From the NCBI GenBank assembly GCA_905182995.1, contig CAJJDP010000129.1:24002-88001 (forward strand): a stretch of DNA of 64,000 bases, written 5' to 3'. The position numbers and the translations under genes were made by a program. Position 1 is the stretch's first letter. Every line of letters begins with the position of its first letter. The stretch is from Paramecium octaurelia. Lineage: Eukaryota; Ciliophora; Oligohymenophorea; Peniculida; Parameciidae. Under the pieces are notes generated by a model. That model had not been told where the DNA came from, did no database searches, and was given only the letters and a program-made list of their open reading frames with translations. Below, in pieces: positions 49,292 through 60,884 of the stretch.

Positions 49292-51971
49292 ATGAATTTC
49301 AAAGAGGATCCAAAAAATCTGATTATCCCTTTGGATTTGGCCAAGATCATTTATGATAAGTGGGATGCTGATTTGGCCATCTTGGATCAGCCTGATTAAG
49401 TTTATGGCAAAGCATTACATGGCAAAGGAGAAGTTACATTCAAAAATGGAAATAAGTATGAAGGAGAGTTTCATAATGGAATGTTACATGGTTCTAGTAA
49501 TTTACAATTAACTAGGTGAGGGCACATTTACATGGGCCTCTGGAGTTATCTATAAGGGTGAATTCACATACAACAAAATCGAAGGATAAGGAACCTATTA
49601 TTGGCCAGAAGGGTCTACTTATACTGGCATTGTTGTAAATGGACTTAGACATGGACAAGGCAAATTCGTTACAGCTGATAAATCAGCCGTTTATGAAGGT
49701 TAATGGGAGAATGGCTTAAGACATGGTTTTGGCAAAATTACTTTCAAAAGTGGGTATAATTCTCCAATTTGAAATTTAGTGCCACATTTGAAGGACAATT
49801 CTATCAAGGCAATAAATCTGGGAAAGGCAAGATGATTTATCCTTCTGGAAATTATTATGATGGTGATTTCTTGATGGACAAGAAGGAAGGTTAGGGAGTG
49901 ATGTTCTGGTTGAATTCAAACGAAAAGTATTATGGAGAATGGAAGGATAATGTTCAAAATGGTTGGGGAGTTCATCTATGGATTGAACCTAAAGGAGAAG
50001 GTTCCAAATATTTGAGGAATAGATATGAAGGAGAATGGGAAAATGGGGAAAGGAGTGGAGTTGGAGTCTTTTACTATGCAAATGGAGCCAAGTATATGGG
50101 AAGTTGGAGGAATAATCTGAAATATGGAGTTGCTCTATTCATAACAGATACAGGTGGTTTCATTCTTGGAGAATTCAAATAAGATAGATTAATTAAGGTT
50201 TATGCAACAACTGAAAATGAATCTAGAACTGGTATCTTACCAAGAGAAATTGCTCCTCAAGGTGGTGAAGTTATTTAATAACATGAAAATCCTAAAGAAG
50301 GAGTGGATAATAAAGACAGAAAGAAAGATAATAAAGATAATAAAGATAATAAGGATAATAAAGATAAGGATAATAAAGATAAAGATAAGAATAAATTAGG
50401 TAATACCACAAAGAGACCTGAAAAATTGGCAGGTATCAATAATCCAAATCAAACTTAAACTAATTTAAATAAAACAATAGAAACTAATCCTTATTCTTAT
50501 ATGATTGATTTCTCAGATTTATATAAAGGATTGCAATTAGACTCTTAATTAATTGATCAAAATGTTCAAACTATGTTATTGAGACACAATTATACACTTA
50601 AAACACATTATAAATTCTTTGCCAATAAATTTGAAAGTTTGCTCTATGAAGATACTTTCTCTTTGTGTTTAGAAGGTTTCTGGAAAATTGCAAGAGATGT
50701 ACTTTAATATTTATATTATTTAGGCTAAATTATTGAATCAAAATTATTCTTTGGCTGAGTTGAACAGAAATTTCCTATAAGGATCTAAGAATAATTATAG
50801 ATTAAAATATGATAGACTAGAACTCAATGTTGAAATAGATGTTCTTAGTAGATAAGGTAGTAATATCAACTTGTAAGAACTTAATGATTTATTTCATTAA
50901 CAAATGGCTTTTGATTGCATATCAACTGAAAAAATTAATTATCAAGATTTCTAACTTAAAGATGTAACATTCAAGAAGAAAGTTGAGGATATACACGATC
51001 CAAGAAGATGCATCCTATTTAGACATTTTATTGAATTAATTGTGAGATTATCCTATTTGAAATATGGCAATCTAGTTGATTTACATAGAGCTATTGAGAG
51101 AGTAATCATCAGTAAATTGACTCCATATTTTGAAAGAAAGAAGGGCAAGTAGAATCAATCCTTAGATGATACTAAGAAGTCTACTCATCCTAAAATAATA
51201 ATTGGAGATTTCATTGATGAAGTCAAACCTATATTTGATGTATGGTCAATCGAAAATAGAGAGACTCAATTTGGATTCACTGATAGAACTATTAATTTAG
51301 AATAAATCTATAAGCTACTCAATGCTTCAGAATAAGACAAACTCATTCTAATAAGTTATGTAGATAAAAACTTTGATACTGATGAAGGTCAAATAACCTA
51401 ATAATCGATTTCTTAAATTGATTAATCCTCTGTTAATTAAACAGTAAGAGAAGATGGTAATAAGCGTAGGAAGAAGTAATAAGATTAGACAGCTGAAAAA
51501 GATCAAAAAAAGACTCTAGATAAGGCTACATCCATCATTAAATATGAATTGTTACTGTTCGAATTCACAGACATTCTTACATCATTCTTAGTGAAAAAAG
51601 TATTAATTCTATTTTATCATCTAGCATAAAGACTTACATACTAATAAAGAGGATGAATTCAAACTCAGAATGAGTAATCACATCAAAAAACTCAAAAGCA
51701 GAAAGCCTCCTACTTTAAGCAAATTCCAATAGCCAAGATTAGATCCATAGACATAAAAAGATATATAGAAGGAACAGTTGAAATAATTAAGAATCTAGTA
51801 AGAAATCAAGGCTAAACAAAGGAAACTTTTAGAGGAGGAAAGGAGATAAGAGTATTGCTCTATTTTTATAATATTAGAGAACGAGAGAGAAATTTAATGG
51901 CATTAGAAGATAATGATATCAAATCAGAACATGAAGATGATGAAGTGGAAAGTGAAGAGAGTGATTATTGA
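49292..51971 (+). CDS. RSPH10B: Radial spoke head protein 10 homologue B (MORN repeats)
   Basis: ATG 49292, TGA 51969-51971, five introns: 49491-49515, 49754-49779, 50699-50723, 51600-51624, 51852-51877 (25 or 26 nt each). The protein is 850 aa. MORN repeats occupy about residues 40-290 (KYEGEFHNGMLHGEGTF, YEGQWENGLRHGFGKI, YGEWKDNVQNGWGVHLW). A Lys/Asn/Asp low-complexity stretch (about 335-360) follows. The second half has the segment typical of RSPH10B: LLRHNYTLKTHYKFF then LYEDTFSLCLEGFWKIARD, plus RRCILFRHFIELIVRL. The C-terminus is basic, then acidic (EVESEESDY). Its role is in ciliary radial spokes. All introns restore frame. It is divergent from the MORN/IQ gene. Confidence 0.88.
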
Positions 51972-52056
51972 CATTTTAATCAAATAGGAAATTTCTGATA
52001 TATAAATAAATTTATTTATTAATATACAAAATTCTTTAATTTAAATTAAAATTATA

Positions 52057-53005
52057 ATGTCTGATCAAGAAGAAACAACACCTAGAGGAGCTAAGACTCA
52101 TAAAGGCAAAAGAATTCTAGAGTCTCGTGAACCTAAATTAGTTGAAGGTCCAAAACAAACTCTGTTCATAAGAGGTCCTAAGACTTCTCTTAGTGTAAGA
52201 TAACTGGCACATGAATGGCATATGATAAAAAGAGATTTTAGTACAACCTACAACAAGAATCACGAAATCCAACCATTTGAAGATGCCAAACAATTAGAAA
52301 CATTTTGTGAAAGAAGCTAATGTTCAATGTTCTGCTTTGTATCAAATTCAAAGAAAAGACCAGATAATCTTATTATTGGAAGGACATTCGATAAAAAATT
52401 ATTAGATATGGTTGAATTACATCTCAAAGAATTCAAAAGTCAAGAGGAATTCGCTACATCTGTTGAAATTCCTATGCATGCAAGACCATTGATAGTTTTT
52501 AATGGTGAAGTGTTCGGATTTAATCCAAATCATATGAAATTGCATAATCTTTTGACTGATTTCTTTTTTGAAAATGTTCCCATCTAAGACATAAAGTCAT
52601 AAGAAATCCATTTAATCATAAGCATTACTGCAGCAGATGATTCTACTTTAGCAATAACAGTATTGTAAAAATAGACTCATGAAGATGGAATCAAAATCTA
52701 AGAAATTGGACCTAGAAGTGTTTTTGATATAAGAAGAACCAAGTGGGCAGATGATGAATTATTTAAGAAAGCTTGTCGTTAACCTAAACCAAAAGCTAAA
52801 CCACATGTAAATAGATGTATTAATTGTTTAGGAAAAAAACATTGTGTATGATGAAGTAGGTGACAAAAGAGGAAAAGTTTTCGTTTAACAATAAGATCTC
52901 AGTACTCTAGCCTTAAAGAAAAGAAAGAAGCTTAGAAAGGGTGATCAAAAATTAAAAGCTAGAATTGAATCTTAAGATTAACAAGCAGAAGTTAATGATG
53001 AATGA
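52057..53005 (+). CDS. RPF2: Ribosome production factor 2 (Brix domain)
   Basis: ATG 52057, TGA 53003-53005, one 25-nt intron at 52807-52831. The protein is 307 aa. The N-terminus KGKRILESREPKLVEGPKQT, then LFIRGPKTS, EIQPFEDAKQLETF and SNSKKRPDNLIIGRTFD, is the RPF2 signature at the start of the Brix domain (about residues 45-240). The C-terminus is basic. RPF2 acts with RRS1 in the nucleolus to bring 5S RNP into the pre-60S ribosome. The order and wording of motifs leave little doubt. It lies 85 bp downstream of RSPH10B on the same strand. Confidence 0.95.
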
Positions 53006-53066
53006 AATCATGTGTTGTTTATAAATATCTAAACTAACATAAATTATAAATAATATTATTATATTT

Positions 53067-53945
53067 ATGATTATCATTTATACCCTGACTTTCTTCATTA
53101 TTTTTCTGACATACTTTTTACTTATTAGGAAATAACAAAAACTCAAGCTAGATTCAAATAAGACTGTTTTGATTACAGGAGGATGCATGGGAATTGGAAA
53201 ATAAATGTGTAAATTATTGGCAATGAAGAAATGCAAGATTATTGTCTTAGACATTAGAAAGGATCTTGCTGCTGATCTTAAAAATACTATTGAACAATAT
53301 GGAAGTACTCTATAATTTTATGAATGTGATCTATCGAATTAAGAACAGATCATAGAAACTATTAATTAAATCAATGAACCAATCCATATCTTAATCAATA
53401 ATGCTGGAGTAGCTAAACTGAAACTATTCACAGAATAATCATTTCAAGATCTTTAGTTGACTCATGCAGTTAATTATCTTGCCCCAGTTCTCCTAAGCAA
53501 ATTACTTATTCCTAAAATGGAAGCACAAAAATTTGGACATATCGTCAATGTAGGATCTGTATTATCTATTATAACCGGATTAAAAGTAACAGCATATTGT
53601 GCCTCCAAACATGCTCTACTAGGTTTTCATAATAGTTTGAGAGTTGAATTGAAATTGAAAAAAAGTCCTATCAAATGCACATTTATTGCTCCTTGGGCAA
53701 TCAATACAGGTATGTTTAAAGGAGTTAAATCTAAAATTGATTTTCTATTGCCAGAGTTAAAAGAAGAAAGAGTTGCCATAGAAATCATTGATGCAATTGA
53801 AAATTAAAAAGATGTCCATTCCATTCCTTCTTTTTATTGGCTATTATCAAATTTAATCAGATTCTTACCTCACCCAGTCGCAGATTATATTGTAGTAAAG
53901 GCATAGGGTCCCTACATATCCGAAATGGTTGGTAGAAACTAATGA
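53067..53945 (+). CDS. Membrane-anchored short-chain dehydrogenase/reductase
   Basis: ATG 53067, TGA 53943-53945, 292 aa, no intron. Residues 1-20 are a hydrophobic anchor. The Rossmann fold has TGGCMGIG at 37-44 (dinucleotide binding), LDIRKD after the second strand (Asp suggesting NAD preference), ILINNAGVA, the catalytic Ser in VGSVLSI, and YCASKH (Tyr and Lys of the YxxxK motif). The C-terminal part has hydrophobic segments that may dip into the membrane. Architecture and length fit the ER or lipid-droplet SDR group acting on retinoids, steroids or long-chain alcohols; the substrate cannot be deduced. Confidence 0.9.
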
Positions 53946-54643
53946 TAAATATTTATAAGATCTAAAAGTAAAAAATGTTATGAATTAAAATTTATTAATT
54001 TATTCTGTATTAAATTAAGAGATAATCCTTGAACTGCTAAATTAATTAAAAAATATCTGCATAGTCGTCAATATTTTTTAAATTAAATGAAGAGAATGAA
54101 AATTTCTATGTTCAGTCGAAGATATATGTATGCAAGATATACACGTACTATGAGATTCTACCATATGAATGATTTGATTTTATGATTGATTATATGATTT
54201 ATTGAATTTAAAAATTATAATTATTTATAATAGGAATGTAAAGTAATTAAAATTTTATGTAATTCTTACAGAAAAAAAAGAATTTTAATTAAATTAGGAT
54301 CCTTTGGAAATCAAGCAATCATTACATATTTATTTCTAATATATTATTATTTTAAAGTTATTTCGATATTTTTCTTAACCGACTTTACTTCAATTTATTA
54401 GATAATGAGATACATAAAAATATTCAAATATCAACTAATTAGATGATTTATAATTATAGAAGATATAAATAGATTTCACTTATCAGTTCTTGTAGATTCA
54501 TGAGTTTCTGAGAAACAAAGGATATAAGAATAAATTATATAAATTCAACAAGCAATTCCACTAATAAACTAGTGTGTTTAAAAAATATCAATGAGACCAA
54601 TAGAGTTTTATTATGATATGATTATGGGATAATGATAGCTGTT
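53946..54643. other. AT-rich spacer
   Basis: No gene recognised. The right part (from 54388) is inside the assembly duplication. Confidence 0.5.
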
Positions 54644-55128
54644 TCAAAATATAAACTTTTTTCTTCCCAATTAGGCAGAACATTAGGAGCAGAAATGAAC
54701 TGCATCCTGACAATCTTTTAGATAACAAGGAATCAAGCAACAACTATAAATAATTTGGATTAATTGATACCCTAACCATAGTCCTAAAGCGGCTAGGACT
54801 CCTCCAACTAAATAGGCTCCTGCTCCGGCTTCATAAGAAACAATGGTTTGAACCTGCTTTTGGCAATAATAGCAACTCACAACAACTGAAGAATTCGATT
54901 GAATTGAAATTTAAGCTATGTTTGATATCTTAGATATATTATACAATTTTAAAATGTTGGAGAGTATTAGATTGGATATCCTTGTTAAATAGGTTGAGCA
55001 TATTAATTATAAGTCAATTAATTCTAATCTTGGAGTTCAAAGGAAGGGTATTACACCTTAGGTATAGTTGGAATATTTTCTTAATCGAATGTTTAGGGTA
55101 ATGGAAAATGTTTATTATTATTCGACAT
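54644..55128 (-). CDS. LITAF-domain membrane protein
   Basis: ATG 55128, TGA 54644-54646, one 29-nt intron at 54916-54944. The protein is 151 aa. The first 70 residues are Pro/Gln/Tyr-rich (PIQQGYPIQYSPTFQN). The LITAF domain is at about 80-151: CYYCQKQVQTIV (first C-x-x-C), a hydrophobic hairpin (AYLVGGVLAALGLWLGYQL), CCLIPCYLKDCQDAVHFC, and CSQCSAQLG (second C-x-x-C). The two CxxC knuckles bind one zinc and hold the hairpin in the cytoplasmic leaflet, usually of late endosomes or lysosomes. Without the intron the zinc-domain ORF lacks an ATG, which supports the splice. Confidence 0.9.
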
Positions 55129-55956
55129 AATATAATAAATTATACTATTTAATTTAATACAATGGCTACATAAAATGCGAATTCTGTATAGAATGGATAC
55201 ACTTGGAAAGCTGGCTGATCTGAAGAATTTAATATTAGGATCAATCAATAGTACCAATATTTAGATGAATAGATGTATAGGAGTATAAAAAATGAAATGA
55301 TAGTAATTAATATTGAACAAGATGAGAGTCATATTCTTAAGATTAATTTAAGGATTAAATTAAGAGTAAAGGATTTGGCAAACCTTTCTTTGTGTTAGAA
55401 GTCATGAGAGTAAAATAAAATGATAAATTGATTTTTGTTGCGTTTGTAAATAATTATTAATCAAAAATTTAGAATATGCAAATATACCCAATGAGTAGTG
55501 ATGATTCCCCTATAAATGAAGTTATATTTGGAAGTGGAAATAAGAATGGATTAAATCAAATGAAGAAGATCCATATTGCTAAGACTTCACGATATTTGTA
55601 TTAGAATATGTAATGAATAGATTGCCACTTTACAATCTTCCACCTTCAACTGAATCCAGGAATACATTGTCAAGAACAGACTCTCATCTGAAGTTTAGTN
55701 CTTCAATTTATTAGATAATGAGATACATAAAAATATTCAAATATCAACTAATTAGATGATTTATAATTATAGAAGATATAAATAGATTTCACTTATCAGT
55801 TCTTGTAGATTCATGAGTTTCTGAGAAACAAAGGATATAAGAATAAATTATATAAATTCAACAAGCAATTCCACTAATAAACTAGTGTGTTTAAAAAATA
55901 TCAATGAGACCAATAGAGTTTTATTATGATATGATTATGGGATAATGATAGCTGTT

Positions 55957-56441
55957 TCAAAATATAAACTTTTTTCTTCCCAATTAGGCAGAACATTAGG
56001 AGCAGAAATGAACTGCATCCTGACAATCTTTTAGATAACAAGGAATCAAGCAACAACTATAAATAATTTGGATTAATTGATACCCTAACCATAGTCCTAA
56101 AGCGGCTAGGACTCCTCCAACTAAATAGGCTCCTGCTCCGGCTTCATAAGAAACAATGGTTTGAACCTGCTTTTGGCAATAATAGCAACTCACAACAACT
56201 GAAGAATTCGATTGAATTGAAATTTAAGCTATGTTTGATATCTTAGATATATTATACAATTTTAAAATGTTGGAGAGTATTAGATTGGATATCCTTGTTA
56301 AATAGGTTGAGCATATTAATTATAAGTCAATTAATTCTAATCTTGGAGTTCAAAGGAAGGGTATTACACCTTAGGTATAGTTGGAATATTTTCTTAATCG
56401 AATGTTTAGGGTAATGGAAAATGTTTATTATTATTCGACAT
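55957..56441 (-). CDS. LITAF-domain gene, second assembly copy
   Basis: Identical to the copy at 54644-55128, shifted by 1,313 bp with the whole duplicated block. The intron copy is at 56229-56257. It should be counted once unless long reads show a real tandem duplication. Confidence 0.85.
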
Positions 56442-56788
56442 AATATAATAAATTATACTATTTAATTTAATACAATGGCTACATAAAATGCGAATTCTGT
56501 ATAGAATGGATACACTTGGAAAGCTGGCTGATCTGAAGAATTTAATATTAGGATCAATCAATAGTACCAATATTTAGATGAATAGATGTATAGGAGTATA
56601 AAAAATGAAATGATAGTAATTAATATTGAACAAGATGAGAGTCATATTCTTAAGATTAATTTAAGGATTAAATTAAGAGTAAAGGATTTGGCAAACCTTT
56701 CTTTGTGTTAGAAGTCATGAGAGTAAAATAAAATGATAAATTGATTTTTGTTGCGTTTGTAAATAATTATTAATCAAAAATTTAGAAT

Positions 56789-59434
56789 ATGCAAATATAC
56801 CCAATGAGTAGTGATGATTCCCCTATAAATGAAGTTATATTTGGAAGTGGAAATAAGAATGGATTAAATCAAATGAAGAAGATCCATATTGCTAAGACTT
56901 CACGATATTTGTATTAGAATATGTAATGAATAGATTGCCACTTTACAATCTTCCACCTTCAACTGAATCCAGGAATACATTGTCAAGAACAGACTCTCAT
57001 CTGAAGTTTAGTTTTGTTAGTCATTCGTAGCTGTAGAAAAGGAATGCTAAATGCGTATTTAGACAAATAAGCAGAAAACTAATCCATGCAATGAATTTTG
57101 TGAAGGAACTTCGATCATATGCTGAATAATTGAAATCATAACATATGGAATACAAATATCGGCATCGCAACTTTTTTCCTTTGTATCCAGATGATAAGAT
57201 ATATATCATTTGGATAGTTTTTATAAAAGGATTGCATTTCATAGCTTCAATAATTTTGCCTTTTCAGTTGGCATTCCAAGTATTGTATCTAAAAATATAA
57301 GGGGAGCTGGAACATTAGTGACTCAAATCATTTCTGTAATTTTTGCTATAGATATCTTATTTAACTGCATCAGCTGCCACATTGATGAACATAACACACT
57401 TTTACATACTTTTGATAAGATCATTCCCTATTACATAAAAGGATGGTTTATAGTTGACTTACTATCTATAATCCCCTTTGAAACATATGAGAATACCAAA
57501 ATGTTAGGTTTAATGAGATTGTTTAGGATAGCCAAGTATTTCATGTACGAAAGACGTGAAAATTACCATACTACTGATGATGTCATCAAAAAGAAGGAGA
57601 TTGTTGTAAACGAAGATCTGTTCTATAGATCAGATTATAACATAGATCTAAGAATCAGAAGAATTGTAACCATATTTATAGACATGGTAATCTTGACTCA
57701 CATTTTTGCATGCTTATGGTTTTGGAGTGCTAGAATTGATGAATTTAACTAGAACACCTGGGTCGTAAGAGAAAATGTTTATGATTATAACGTAGGTAAA
57801 TAGTATGTGACTTGTTTCTATTGGGCAATCTAAACAGTTACCGTAATAGGATATGGAGACATTGCAGCTAAAACTTCCTTTGAGTTCTTTCTTCAAATAT
57901 TCTGGATGCTCATTGGCGTTGGTTTCTATTCATTTACTATTGGTGATATCACTTGCATCTTAGTGAATGTTAATCCACGTTAAGAGTATGAAGATTAATT
58001 GATATTACTGGAGGAATTGGGAGATCAAACATTTATGATAGAGGAAGTACTCAAAGAATTAATATCTTTTGCTAAATTCAATATTACTCATAATCCATTT
58101 TGGGCACGTAATACTATTGAAATGGTCTAAGCCTTGCCTTGGAGTCTGAGATAATATGTTATCGCATCAACACATAAGGACATTCTTAAAATTGTACCCT
58201 TCATTGCTAATGATATCAATTTCTCTGCCATGGTTCTCCCTTATTGTACTTTAGCCAAATATGACGAATATGCTACAATATATCATATAGGTCAAAGTTC
58301 CTCTGATTTCTATTATCTTCTGAGTGGTGATGTCAGATTATCTGACGCAACTGGAGAAAGTATTATCAGAGTCATGGAGGGGACTGTCTTTGGAGAAGTA
58401 GAATCGATTGAATAGACTTTAAGAAGATGGCATGCTCATGCTGTTACTAAAAGTGTTATTCTAATGTGTCCAGGTAGGTTTTTTGAATCCTTGATTTAAT
58501 AAAACTCAGCTTAGTTTTTCGAATTATACTAAATGTATAAGAGAAGGAAAATCCTTTTGTCTGATTATGCAGAGTAAAAACAAAGTAATATTTGTAATCC
58601 ATAATTAATAGGATAGGCTGTTAGACTGAAAAGATCCACTGCCATCATAATAGAAGGTAAGGTCGTTAAAACACAACAGGTTAGAAGATCAAGTGAAAAC
58701 AGACAATAATTCAAATCCAAAATAGATTGTCGAAATTACATCAGTGTTTAATAGGATTTGATGTTATCAGTTGTAGGTTAAAAGTAAGCTCGGAAAAAAC
58801 TTCTTCGAGAGAAGTTTAGATTGGTATACCTTATTTGTAAATCAAGGCTGTGGAAAGAATCAAATAAATGCTAGTTAGAACCAAGAAAAGAAGAAGTACC
58901 TTCACTATTGATTAAGATTATAAAATAATTAGAGAATTAGTTGCCACCAGAAGTCAATAGACAATTTAAACTCAAATGTTTGAATCCAATAATTAATTAA
59001 AAAAGCTGATGAATAAATTTGGTAAAGTAGTAGAATAAGAGAATTAAGTTTAATCTTTTATCATTAAAAAAAAATAAGAATCTTATGAAAAAATAAAGAG
59101 AAAGAAGCTTAAAGATTTAGTTGCTGAATGGAATCACAATAAACGTCGCAAATCAATAAAAAGGGAAATTGATGTGTACTATTCATCATTCCACGAATAA
59201 ATCTATCAAGAACTTCTGTAAACTAGAATTGATCAAAAATAAAAAATTAAATAAAAATAAGAGAATATTAGAAAAAATTCAGTCTAATAACTTAAGTTAT
59301 TAAATATGAATGTGAATTACTTAATATAATAAGCAATGAAATTTTCAATTCATAAATTTGAAATCATGAAATCAGAAAGAGAAATTGATCTCATTATTGA
59401 TGAATGCCAATCTATCGTGTAATAAATTATTTGA
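56789..59434 (+). CDS. Cyclic-nucleotide-binding K+ channel (CNG/EAG/HCN type)
   Basis: Start taken at ATG 56789 (ATG 56804 also possible); TGA 59432-59434. Introns inferred: 56911-56933 (23 nt), a less certain one between S1 and S2 (57267-57301, 35 nt) and one near 58,790 (26 nt). With these the length is 2,562 nt, 853 aa. Segments: S1 IYIIWIVFIKGLHFIASII; S2 IISVIFAIDILFN; S3 GWFIVDLLSIIPFE; S4 LGLMRLFRIAKYFMYERR; pore TVTVIGYGDIAAKT with the K+ filter GYGD. A CNB domain follows (FYYLLSGDVRLS, then FGEVESIEQTLRRWHAHA), whose cassette lacks the usual Ala-Leu and Pro-Arg, so ligand binding is doubtful. The C-terminus is long and helical. Coding-like sequence continues upstream into 56,650-56,788, so the true start may be earlier. 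A truncated 5' copy lies at 55476-55699. Confidence 0.85.
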
Positions 59435-59862
59435 TTTTACTTACTTATAAATATATCAATACTAATAACAATAATTATTTTTCATTCTCCTCTTACTTTG
59501 AACAAGAGGAAATAGTAAATTTTGTTGTTTTGGAATAGAATATTCTTTTAAGGCATAAATATTAAAAGAAAAACAATCAACTTATAACTAAAATGAAAAC
59601 TTATCAATAAATTAGAATTGAATTCATAAATGATTAATAAATTCATCAATTGTCTCTAAATTTTAAGGGAAACTAAAAGGCAAGTACTTTTTGATTAAAA
59701 ACAAACATTAAATGATTCTAAGTTTTCTAATGAGTGTCAATCGTTAATGTAGTTTCATATGTAAAATTGTTTTTCATTATTTTTGATTCAATCACTTTAA
59801 TTTCAAGAAATAATTTGGGCATTTTATTTTCTTATTTTATGGTTGTCCATTATAGATTAGTT
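59435..59862. other. AT-rich spacer between convergent genes
   Basis: No gene or repeat recognised. Confidence 0.5.
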
Positions 59863-60537
59863 TCATAAAGTTATGCTTATTTTATTTGAACTAAAAAAGT
59901 AATAGAAATACAATTTACAATTTGATAGCACTGTAACGATCTCATTTCTATTCTAAATGTAACATGAAGAGCTCCTATTGGTATTCGGTATTTGAATAAG
60001 AAGACTGAAAATTTATTCTTATTCTTATTTATGTTCTCTAATAAAGTCTTAAATGTCTTCTCTCCCATAAAATAATAAATTAAGCTTTTTTCTCATACCA
60101 ATGTAATCACCTTCTGATAAGGCATAGAAAGTAGATCTTTTTTCCTGCTTTGCCTATTAATCTGAATCCTGTTATTTATTAACTTCCGCTAAGAGCTGCA
60201 GAATCTTTTCGCTTTCGTGTATTGATATATTTTTATTAGTAATTTTTTCTTTTCTCAAATGAAAAGCAATAGTTTTAATCCCTTTCTGACATGCTATATG
60301 AAAGATAAGGTCTATGAAACTTTCTAAATTTTTCATCTCATCAGGAAGTCTGACAAGTTCAACTTTTGATATTGCAAATACTTTTTGGTATGTATTGTCT
60401 AAGTATATGATTTTCTATTCGATATTTGATGTAAGCTTTCCAATGCTTTCAAAGAGATCATTTCCATTTTTGGCAGATGCAGAAGCAAGTTTTTCTATTT
60501 TTAAAATTTCATAATGAAAATTTGCTTGAAGAATCAT
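59863..60537 (-). CDS. Hypothetical protein, 224 aa
   Basis: ATG 60537, TGA 59863-59865, 225 codons, no intron required. Charged and helical (EILKIEKLASASAKNGNDLF; VNKQQDSDQQAKQEKRS). The last 40 residues become hydrophobic and Tyr/Phe-rich (KLYFYYFFSS), which may be read-through into non-coding sequence if an intron or earlier stop was missed. No domain recognised. Confidence 0.55.
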
Positions 60538-60884
60538 ATTTAGATTAAATAAATAAATATTAAATAAACAAGTTAGACACAGATTAAAGTTGATTTAACA
60601 ATGCAGTAATATGTAAAATATAATATAGTGTGTATTTGCAAATTCTATAAAAAAAGAATTTTAAATAAAAATATTATGACACTAATTTCAAGACAATAAA
60701 TATTATTATTCAAAAAGCAAATGTTAATATTGGCAATAATACATACTGTCAATAAGTTGAGAATGAATTAAATTGAAATACAAGCAAGGAATTGAAGTCG
60801 AAAGTTATCAAATTTTCAAGTATTTAATAAAAAATTAAAAAAAAGTAGAAAAGAAATTTATAGTGATATATTAATAACTTAATA

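Larger units (their letters stand above)
54388..57012. repeat. Direct 1,312-bp duplication around a single N (assembly artefact)
   Basis: 54388-55699 equals 55701-57012, with one n at 55700. It contains a complete LITAF gene and the 5' end of the channel gene, so the LITAF gene appears twice without any base difference. Confidence 0.92.

Noticed and set aside
54644..56441. Tandem duplication of the LITAF gene
   Set aside because: The copies are base-identical and lie within a block repeated around a single N, like three other blocks in the window. Unmerged contig overlap is the simpler explanation.
57210..57752. Separate 180-aa gene starting inside the channel
   Set aside because: It is the S2-S5 part of the channel read without its upstream exon and stopped at a TAG that encodes Gln.
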